Origin: Balanoglossus misakiensis
Taxonomy: Eukaryota; Hemichordata
Length of the DNA stretch: 64,000 nucleotides
Assembly: GCA_040954595.2 (NCBI GenBank)
Contig: CM082585.2
Span: forward strand, 11,594,001-11,658,000
Reading direction: 5' to 3'
Shown here: positions 54,142 to 64,000 of the stretch, in pieces
Position numbering within the stretch: the first letter of the stretch is position 1
Layout of the letters: each line of letters opens with the position of its first letter
Notes under the pieces: generated by a model
Told to the model about the DNA's origin: nothing
Database searches by the model: none
What the model saw: the letters and a program-made list of their open reading frames with translations, nothing else
Program-made: the position numbers and the translations under genes

Positions 54142-55285
54142 TCTACGACAGTGCAACTCATATCCCAGAAAAAAATTTACTTGCCGCATGGACTGAAATA
54201 TTCCCTGATAGATCCGAAGCAGCCTACCAGCCCCACAGGCAGATCCTCTTGGCATCATTTGTTGGTTGAGCCATTCCATTTGGATTCAGGGGTGCCAGGA
54301 TCATATGGAAGATGCTGTGTTAGTAGCTAGATCATGCTAATTATGGCTTATTATAAATCTGTGTGTCCATGTGTTTTTAATCAGGACTGTTTCATATTTT
54401 TATTTCCTTTTGTTTGGGTTATACATTTTTTCTTTCTAGCAATGCTGATGTAAATGTTACTGTAACATACATTTTTGTCATATACATAACTTTCATTGTG
54501 ATATCATAAAATGCTCTTTTTTCACCCTGTCATGAAGACATGCACATAGTTTCGATCTTTTTTTGTATTTTGAAACGTGTAAGAAAACCATGAAATTTTA
54601 CCCAAAACCTGTACAGAGAGACTTTATTCGTAACTCTTAGATCTAAGAGGATTTTGTTGGGATTTTTTTTGCATACTAATTAGCTGATTTGCATAATCAT
54701 CTTCATAACCTCTCTGACTAAACTTGCTTTGAGGTCTAAGTTATTCTAAATCAGCAACTTATACTCTGGTGGGGTTACAAGAACAATTAAAGCATTATTA
54801 GGCCATGGTCAGCGATAATATAACAAAAAAACATCTGACTTGATGAAGTGTTCTCCGACTTTTTAACCCAAAAAATCATTAGTTGCCAAACTTTGTAAAT
54901 GGTAGTTGATATAATTTGATAACGTGCTTATATGAGCCCTATGTTTGTGTATTTTGTTCAGTGATATTTATAATATTTTTGGATTTAATTATGTTGAAAA
55001 TTTAAATTTCTGTCATAATAGTATATTTTACTGACATGGACGCTATTTTGCAAGATATGCTTAGAATATTGGGACTGCAGGTACAAGAACTCTAAATAGG
55101 GTTTTTTTTTGTTTTTTTAATCTTTTATGTTTTGGGGTATACTGTATGACCGACAGACCATGATTTGTCAAAGATGTAATATTTTTGAGAGGTTTAGCTG
55201 TTCTCTGTAAGATTTTAAAAAATGTAAACATAATTATTTTGTCATGGAACCTTTGTGTAATAAATGAATCTTCTGGAATGAATAA
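54142..55285 (+). terminator. STK24-type 3' UTR with poly(A) signal
   Basis: AT-rich non-coding sequence after the kinase stop, ending at AATAAA 55259-55264. Confidence 0.6.
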
Positions 55286-58200
55286 TCTGCAGTTGGTATT
55301 TAGCTGTTTAGTGGGAACATGAATTTGAATTTACCTGATGTTTTCTTCATCAATAGGTCAGTGTTTTGTGGTCACCCTCATCACAGACAGTCCTTATAAT
55401 GCTGAAATGGACAGGGTTAGGTGCAGTAGGATTAAAATTGAATAGTTTCCTGTGAAAGGAGAAAATGGTCAGCCTCTGGAGCTTTGGGTGAGTTTCAAGT
55501 AGATTTTGGAATTATTTATATCCAGAGATCTGAAGGTGGATGACACCATTATTGTGGCCACCAATCATAATCAGTTGAACCAACACACACTGTACCAAAT
55601 ATCGTTTGCATAACTAGGGCACAGGCTGTGTTAGTGTTCAAAGGGGTCTATTGAAAATTTCCCAGTAGAAGTGCAAGAGCATTAAATGGATAGACAGATG
55701 TAATTGTCAGCAATCTGACAGCTAATGACAAATCCGACTTGCAAGATAGTTTGTCGCCATAAAAATCTTGTCGTTTATTTAAAAAATATTTGGTATGCGG
55801 GTCACTCTGGCCTGTCACCAAATGTGCATCCAGCAAAAAGACGCAATTGAATTGTGCCCTCTACCGTCTAATTATTAAAAACGGCAACAATCATGGTTGA
55901 ACAGCAAGTCTATCGTAGAGGGCGTATATAACATGACGGCAACCCGCAGTTTCCCTCGTAGCATTGTCAAAACCACCAAATGCATCGATATGCAATTTTA
56001 TAGATGCAATCTTCACTTTCGTTGCACTGGTACAGTAAGATACGTGATAAAGTTGTCTGTAGCATCGTCAGTGTTTGAAATCAGACCAACCGATTGTCCA
56101 AGCTCCCAACCAAACCTCTTTGACCGTACCTGTGCTCTTAAATAAAAAAAAAAAAAAACGGAAAACATCTGGGCTCGTAAAAGAAGTCGGTCAATTTACA
56201 CATTCCCTCTTGAAAATGGAAATTGCTCGGGAATTTCGGTGTCTTTGGTACGGTGGAAGAGTTACGAGTGAAGTTGTCATTTGCGCGGTGTGACATCCCC
56301 TAGGGCGTCCCGTCCTTTCAAAATCGTGCGTTCTCAGACCCAGTCTGACTTTTGGCACACCGACCCTTCCGACCAGAAATCCGTGTCATCGTGCAAGCAA
56401 TGTCACCTCCCATGCAGTTCTCATCCAACAAGCTACACACATTCAGTGTGTAACAACCGGGCCCGAGGCGCGATTTGTAAAGATGGCGCTCCAGTTTACA
56501 CGGTGACTTTGGCCAATTTTCATTCTAGTTGTAAGCTCGTCGGTTTCACATATCGAAGCCACCTGTTGGATCATTCGAGAATGTTGAGAGTTCTCTCCCC
56601 ACCCCTCCCTCCCTGTCCTCCCTCCTCTCTTCGGACAGAAATTGGGCCAGTACAGATGTCAACGCCCTTAGCGTAGACCACGGCCTTAGAAAACTCAACA
56701 AATTATAATCATTTATCGCCAGGTGAATGCATGTCGAGAAGAAGACAAAACATTTCGACTCAAATTTATTTTCTCGGCTACACAGCTTCGGTTGGTTGGT
56801 ATGGAAGGTGACCGTACCTTATCTGATGAAAACGAACGTCTCAATTAATAATCTAGCTTCCCACCCTCTAAGTCACACTATATAATTTAACTCGTACAAA
56901 AGCTTTTTTTAATTCCCATCGGAAAAAGGCGATGAACAAGTTAGACCACAATCCTAAATCATCTCAGTTTAGTATAATAAATAATAATAACTTCGCAGAA
57001 CTTGTAGGCATTTTTGTGTCAAGAATATGTTTGTTTCATCAATGGCTTCGACTATACGATGGATCTAAACAGTAAACGTTGAATTGTGGTTATGGTTCCA
57101 CTGTTTTAGAATCACAGGGAAAAACCACAGCAGACAACGGTGACTGGTGTTTGGGCAGGGTATAATAGAAGGCACGCGGTGCACAATGTCCGCAGACCAC
57201 AACATCGATGATTAACCCTCTGTGAAGTGAAAAACTAACGATTTCTTTCTGCATTTCTTGCTCTTTGGTAGCAACTAATAAATTACACGATTTGTTTTTG
57301 GTTCCATCGATAACTGGAGTGTGTTGCTAGAACCGTCGGTCGCCCATTGACCGTACTTGTTAATGAGAGTTGCAGTGTCTCATTGACAAGTGGTGTTACC
57401 GGTACATGTACCCCTGCATACTTTCGACACATTCACTTTGATTTACTGCATTTTATTCGGCTTGATTGGTCCCGTCAGAAGGTGGTGAGTGAGATAAATT
57501 AGATCAACATCTCCAACTCCTCACTCAAAGCCAATACGCTGTCACCCCCGTCACACCCACGACAAACCCCCATCAATAGACAGAAAGATTAATGGAATAC
57601 TCCATCAATGCTTAACAACCACCTTCATTTCGATATAATCTCTTTGTTTTCTTCTGTTGTGTTTTGACACGTGACAGATTCCACTGACAAGATGCAGTAC
57701 AAGTACGTCTGTACACAAAATTTAGAAAATAAATAAATAAAAATACGCCCCAAGGTAACATTTCTCACCAGCTTTTGAACAAACTGTCAAATCCTCTCAA
57801 TTCTGGCTTGTTTGAATTATTAGTCTAATTGATATTGATTGTCATCACACTTTGGTCTGCTGTGGTGTGTTTTGGCATTATCGAGTCGCAACAGGTGGTC
57901 AACCGTTTACAGGGTGGGTATCAGGCAAACTCCCGGCAGGATGCATAACTCCCAGTGTCTGGGCGAGTGATTGTAGATTTTGACATAAACAGAGTGAATT
58001 TTATATTCACGCTTTCACGAAAAACTGCATCATCTGTGGTTGAGGGCGCCATAATGTTATCCGGAAGAGACAAGTCAACCGAGTTGTCATTGCCTAAAAA
58101 AAAGTTCCAGCTCAAAGCAATCAGTCGCATTAGAAAAACGAATACATTGTACTAGTATATAACTAAGCCCGTCTTTGCCCCATCCTGAGAATTTCTAAAG

Positions 58201-61200
58201 TCATTGCCTGAAGATACTTGTCGGACAACACTGTCTGTATATGGAAGTACTACTCAATTCAGATACACAGGTTCGTGGGAATTACACGAACTTCCTGCGT
58301 GCATGCGCCATCTGTCGACAGCACGTGTCTCCCGTGATTTGTGCGTGGAGTGCCCCAGTTCTTGGACACCACAATTTGATTGGCAGATGCAATGACATGT
58401 GAAACACGGTCTAAGTATAGATCTGTGGCTTCGTCTTTCTGACGCTGTGCGGCCAAAATATCCATGTCAAAAGTTTACCAGAACACGGTACCCAGAAACC
58501 GACGAACTCGTGTCGCTATGGGTCACCGATGTATAGGTCTCATTGCATTCCTGCTTCAGTACACCAACGGCATCTTGTGGCAGGTAAAACTGTCTTCACA
58601 TAGTGGACTACTGTTTTCTCTTCTGGGAATGGCCGCCACGAAGCCCGCTTGCGGCTCAAGTCGACGTCCAGTCGAAATGTAGGTCTACTTCCCCGAAGCC
58701 ACAATGAAACCACAAGACATGTGATCTTTGTGGCGAAGCGAGGGATAAACGACTCGATTTTGCTGGCCGTGAAACCACCCAGTTGAATCTATCATTTTCA
58801 CATCATTTATAACAGAAGAGAGCGCAGTATTGCTATTGAGTACAAACGATGCATCAAAAACTTACACCTTTGTGTTCTTAACGTTCAGTCCGTTTTTCCT
58901 CCGCTGAACCACGTGGCTGAACGCATTACACGCACCACTAACGCATAAATGAACACATTTGCACAAAGAACGAAATGCCTCAAGGGCAACCAGGCCTCTC
59001 AATGTCACTGCCAATCAAAAATTGTAAAGTCTGTCCAAACTTCCATGTCTTTGTTTTGTGGTAAACAAGTTTTCTCTTAGAAATTGGCCCTTCAAACGGC
59101 CGAAACCTTGCGGCTGTTTGTAATTGGACAAATTCTGTTGTGTCACGTGACAATGTGCTATTTCTACACCAATGACGCATGTTTCAATACCAGAAATCTG
59201 CATAACAACACCACTGATTCAGATCGACCAGGTGAGGTTACACATGACTTTGACCTACTGACCTATTGGCGCATCCCGAAGATAGATGAGACTGAACAAA
59301 CAACCCGTCCAGAATTTGACAGCTAGCTTTCGAAGGATATTTTGATGACTCCCACTGCTTTTGTAAGTTCCAACTTCAGCTGGGACTTACAAAAATGTAC
59401 ACAAAGCGCATGCTGAGTGAAAATTCAAGGACTCTTAATATACTCTGGGTGTATTCTAGTCATTCGTCAAGTTCAAGGGCGTAGTCGTATTCAAGCAAAC
59501 TTAGATTTCATGTCAATTTTCAGACAAGGCTACGGAGGAAGCAGATCTGCTGATCAGGTTACGGTTGACGACAGACAGTCCCGGTGCTCGAGATAAAGTC
59601 TGATGTCTTTCATTGCCCCTGTGTGGCCAAAATTCTTCAGCAGGGTAAAATTTCTTGGCTTCATCAATCAGTGACACGGCAGCGTGAGATTGGGTTAGGG
59701 GGACGACGCCCGACCCTTTCAAAATCTGCCAACCGTTTTCAATCATCTTCCACAAGACCTTCTCTTCTAACATGTTTTCCTGCAGACTACAGATGGACCA
59801 CTAGAACATTTGTATCAACCATTAGATTCGGTTGTTTCATTTCTAGGTGGTCTCTTCACAGTATAAGAGAATATATCTGATACTGGGACAGTGACAGGCC
59901 TTGGCGTTTGATAAATAGTCATGATGAAAGTGTCGGGAATATCGACCACACCAATAATCGCTGTCGATTTCTTGAGTGATTCGAAGTGGCAAAAACATCT
60001 GCAGATAATTGTAGACAAGATTCAGACTACATAAAATAAGCAAACAATGATTTAGACATCAAAACAAGAAAAATCGCCGCCTTTAGTGCATCAAAAATAA
60101 ACACGAAATCATTTTGTCAGCCATTAATCACTACTCAGGTAGTTGTCAATGGTAATCGGCCGGGTAGGCGCACTTTGTAAGTTCCAAACTCTCAGTAAAA
60201 AATGACACCCTCCCCGGCAAACGTTACTGTTAATCCCTTAATTCTTTTCGCCGTAAAACATACAACACTTCTTTAATATGACTGTACACTAGCATGTGCC
60301 CTGCGTTGATCCCGAAAAAGGGGCACATTCTCCGATTTACTCGGGGTCAAAATTGGCCGACAGGTCAAGGTGACATTGCGAAATCTACCAGGAAAAGTTG
60401 TACATTCTTAGAATCCGCCACCCCTCTGGAATTCTGGAGTTAAATGATGGAGTTATTAGCGATAAAGCTAAAATCACAGCATTGAAACGGTCAACTTTAA
60501 AGGTCCACTATCTGTAATTTTAGACTATTTTTCAGTACATGTAGTTTTGTTCTGTGTATCAACCATGGTTTATTCATTGGTTGGCTTCTACTGCGATGGC
60601 GTCCCTGTATGTTTAACATTAGATCGCGTGTTATGGTTGCCTTACGATGTGCCCTAGATTTGAATGAGCCTTCTCCTGGTTCTGTGGCCCAATTCAATGA
60701 GGAGTGTCATTCACCTCAACAGAGCGATCATTGAAGACGCCTGAGCTTGATACTCCAAGTCAAAGAATTGTGTGTCCCGAAAGATACTAGTAGTTCACTG
60801 CAAGACTTTTACTAATAGGCAGTGACTCTAAGAACGTTATTGATGAACGCGGCAAAATTATAAAAATAATATGAAAAGTTACGTCTACGTCTAGTACCAG
60901 GCACTCCATGTTTTGATCCTGTTCAACCCCCTCGCTGTCAGAGTTGATATTTAATTACAGTTGCTGGTTCGATTCCCGAAAGCATGATGGATTTCTCACG
61001 GCAACTATGTGAATAGTCAGTATTGTTTTGTTGGAAAGTTGAGTTTGTATTCAGGAGATGTTGATACTAGCTACACCGGGCAGTCCGAGATTAGAGAGAA
61101 CAGTAGAACACTGTGTGAAACACACTAAAACAAAACACTGATACTAGTCTCGTAGTGGGTCTACATGTTTCCACGTTTGTGAATATCCCTAGGCGAGGCA

Positions 61201-61347
61201 TGTCAGTCATCGCGCGCCAACTACGTCAAATCATTATCAACAAAGTCTGTGTAGCCAAAGGCAGAAATGCATTAACCTTTCAGCTGTGGAATCTGTCAAA
61301 ATTATAACATGTATCAGGACCAGAATCCCTCGAAGTCCACTTTTCCT

Positions 61348-61369
61348 AAAGCTCCCTGAAGGGAGCTTT
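61348..61369. repeat. Perfect short inverted repeat
   Basis: AAAGCTCCCT and AGGGAGCTTT are exact reverse complements separated by GA, followed by a T-rich stretch. No gene end is known here, so no role is assigned. Confidence 0.7.
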
Positions 61370-62226
61370 CCTTTTTTATCGAGAGGGGGTGGACCGGAGG
61401 AATGGTGGTGGTGGTGGGAGGGGGATCCCACAATGCATCAGTAAACCAGCAGAGAACCCTAATTGTTGATTGGCCTTCCGCTCATTCTGGATGATAATTG
61501 CCTCTGTCTTAAAAGACATAAAACATATAGCTTTGGTGCTTCCCATCAGTTTGAAGGTGATGCATTAACTTTTGACTTTCAAACACGATTAGATACTTCA
61601 GAAAGCCCCAGACGACATGTAAACAGTTGCCTCAATCGATCAAATACTTGTTGTGCCACGCCACTTGTAATTTTCGAACCCATCACACACAAGTGCACGT
61701 ACCTGTTTTAGACTTTCAAATCATTATGGTGGAAGTTAACTGATAGCTGGTTGCATGGATGTCTAACATCGTATTCACCACCTAACCCAATTACATTGAG
61801 ATTCTAGTGTACCGTTTGTGTGAACGACATTTTTGGTGCGGTACCAATTTTATTGGACGTGAGCGCTTTAATTATCGGATGATGCTGAACTCATGATTAT
61901 CGTGTGATTACAAATGTCTTCAAGGTAACGAACCGTTTTAATATATAATCGAGTTTTACGATCAAGTCTGACAACATGGGGGTTGGGGTAAGAAAGAAAC
62001 GCGACGCTAAACGGTTCAGTTGATTTTATTTCTGTGAACAGGATAGTAAGTTCAGGGTCATTCAAGAGCGGATTGAATCGATATCAAACAAAAAAAACGC
62101 CAGACTCGTGTTGATGTTGAACTGCGCTGAAGTATGTGGCAACGCCCTGGTACTCAGATAGTCTTGCAACATTGGCTAGTTTAATTGTTTAGTTATATAC
62201 GGGGCTGTGGTAACGGCATTAACGTT

Positions 62227-62268
62227 GATGATGACGGTGGTGGTGGTGGTGGTGGTGATGATGATGAT
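62227..62268. repeat. GGT/GAT trinucleotide tract
   Basis: Simple repeat of GGT then GAT units. The acidic or valine-rich frames it opens are artefacts of the repeat. Confidence 0.85.
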
Positions 62269-63584
62269 CTGCTGTACTTTCAAATTTCGAATGTTGAAAA
62301 TGTTTCTCAACTCATCACTATGTTCCTGCAGTTACACTCATTTACAATGTACTTTCGTGGGAAAATATATGCGAGCAAAAAGGCCAACGCAGGCGATGTT
62401 GTCTTCGACCGATTTAGTGGTAAAATTGTCGGCAAGTCGTAAAAACGTCCGCATCTTGTTTTGTTAAACCCTAAAACCTAACTTTGGCGGTATCAATTTG
62501 TTGATATAAGCATTTCGGTTCACCTGAATTGTTCGTCGGATAATTTTATATGCCCCGTACTTTTCCGAACCGTGCCATTGTCTTGAAGCCGTAAAAAACG
62601 CATCATGGGCTATGAAGGCAATAAAAGTACACGAAGCACCATTTCAGGATTTTCCTCTGATGTCCCCCGAACACAGACATTCTTTGAAATCAAACCAGGT
62701 CGAACCATTGTTTATTTGTCAAGAGACTTGAAATTCACGGCGTGGGATCTCAACCTATGTTGTAAATCTAAGCAGAACTCTGTGTATTTGATTATTTTTA
62801 AACTATGTTGCTTTTAAAATCTTCGCCTCGACATGAGTACAAGCACGTACACAGGTAGAGTTCCCATGGATAATCACAGAGGCCTTCACGAAGGATACCT
62901 TCCGATCCAGCGCGATCCATCGGCCACCCTGTAGTAAAATTTCGTGGAGATCCGCTGCCGGCGACACAATTAAGTATTAAAACGTCTGAATCTTAAAAAG
63001 TACCAAGCTCCTGTAAATTAGTGACCAGTCAAGACATAAAATCTCACGGCTAAAATCATTAAAAATGTCGTAAATATGTAAGATACAACTCTCATGGTTA
63101 AAGTCATTAAATCGTCGTAAAAATATAAAATACAACTGTTTGTACGGATCTCGAAGTTGTGCCATAAAAGTGTACTGATGCGCACGTCTCGCATGCCATA
63201 AAACGGTACTAAATCTTTCCAAGCGAGTCACGTGTCGGTATGTTGGTACAACAGTCATGATGGTACGTCTGCTGTGGTTGACCACATCAAAGCTTGAGAG
63301 ATTTCTTTTTTTTCGAAGCGGTACTTTATTTATGTTGGGTTTTCATCAGGGTCATGGTTCTCTTAGAGAGAATACTTTCTTGATTTGCTACGTGTATGGA
63401 ACATTAACAGTGATCAACATAACTTGTTGTGTTCAGGTCAAACTTCAAACCACCATAAAGCCGTCATGGAAAACGCCCTGTTTTGGTGTATATCAGATTT
63501 CACACAACGTGCCACCAAAATGTCCTCTTCGTTCACTAGAAAGTAATCGTTTTGCACCGATACAAACTGACTACTGGCCAACAT

Positions 63585-63599
63585 CCCCCCCCCCCCCCC
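63585..63599. repeat. Poly(C) run
   Basis: Fifteen C residues followed by GCCGCCGC. Confidence 0.9.
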
Positions 63600-64000
63600 G
63601 CCGCCGCACACCGGTGTTTCAGCTCAGAAGACTTGGCAGAAGTCTGTCAATACCGTATCTCAAGAACGGCTAGACAGATTTAAATCCAAATTGTATGCAT
63701 GTACAGTCAGAATGGCAAGAATTGCCGATTTTTATAAAATTTGCAAGAGACACTATTCTCGCACAGATCTATCCACGATCACTACCATTCCCCTCCAACA
63801 AACACTATTACAACTAAAGACCAAGAAAATATGATAAATTTGGGTTGCCACTTCGAAATTCCTAAACGCACTCCAAAATGAAAGGTCATATCCCCGCAAG
63901 GACCCAGAAGTGATCAGGGGGTTAAAATAACAGGCTAGGACAGTTAGGAAATCATTTGTCTTTGTGCAGTTGTCTAACGTATCAGTCATCACTTGGAGAA

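Larger units (their letters stand above)
55286..64000. other. Gene-free region at the right end
   Basis: About 8.7 kb in which I recognise no coding exon, RNA gene or transposon family. Open frames are short, lack family resemblance and do not chain through splice sites. Notable small structures are a perfect hairpin at 61348-61369, a GGT/GAT tract at 62227-62268 and a C run at 63585-63599. It may be upstream or intronic DNA of a gene beyond the right edge. Confidence 0.45.

Noticed and set aside
56281-56676. 131-residue open frame with cysteines, plus strand
   Set aside because: No family resemblance, no splice partners and odd composition. Likely a chance frame.
58518-58583. ATG followed by a hydrophobic segment (IGLIAFLLQYTNGILW) and a GTAAAA donor, like a secreted-protein first exon
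   Set aside because: No downstream exon could be linked to it and one short hydrophobic stretch is weak evidence.
59350-59395. Inverted repeat around TTTTGTAAGTTCC ... GGGACTTACAAAA
   Set aside because: Short hairpin without a microRNA-like arm length or conservation evidence.
62207-62467. Open frames through the GGT/GAT repeat
   Set aside because: Created by the trinucleotide repeat. No protein similarity.

Overview
The window is nuclear DNA from an animal, most likely an invertebrate deuterostome such as a hemichordate or lancelet-type lineage. Genes have many short GT-AG introns and the coding exons match metazoan families along their whole length. There is one MAO gene and one STK24/25/26-type kinase rather than vertebrate paralogues. 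The species cannot be fixed from the sequence. All exon edges below were set by eye from splice signals, reading phase and remembered family sequences. Each complete model closes in frame, but no transcript data were available.

Layout. 1-5.2 kb (+): 3' part of INTS6. 6.1-13.5 kb (-): a complete monoamine oxidase. 15.1-18.9 kb (-): an RNF168-type RING ubiquitin ligase, head-to-head across 252 bp with EIF2A (+, 19.1-25.1 kb). EIF2A carries two consecutive U12-type introns, one of them AT-AC, and a palindromic foldback repeat in its 3' UTR. 25.4-28.9 kb (-): a leaderless 428-residue protein joining a PDZ domain, an acidic linker and a C-terminal beta-trefoil that reads like IL-1/IL-18. 29.5-36.0 kb (-): a 564-residue Ig-TM-TIR receptor of the IL-1 receptor type, directly upstream of the cytokine-like gene and on the same strand. 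36.9-48.2 kb (+): GCC2 (golgin GCC185). 48.4-50.1 kb (-): FIS1, head-to-head with a GCK-III kinase (+, 50.8-55.3 kb). 55.3-64 kb: no gene recognised.

The most interesting region is 25.4-36.0 kb. A candidate invertebrate IL-1-family ligand and an IL-1R-family receptor lie in tandem. The ligand gene has a TATA box with a perfect 12-bp palindromic NF-kB site just upstream, and a DEDD/G tetrapeptide sits exactly between its PDZ and trefoil halves. Together these suggest an inducible, proteolytically released, leaderless cytokine acting on a neighbouring receptor. Function, pairing and processing are inference. The remaining genes are housekeeping: transcription (INTS6), amine metabolism (MAO), DNA-damage ubiquitin signalling (RNF168), translation (EIF2A), Golgi tethering (GCC2), mitochondrial fission (FIS1) and kinase signalling.
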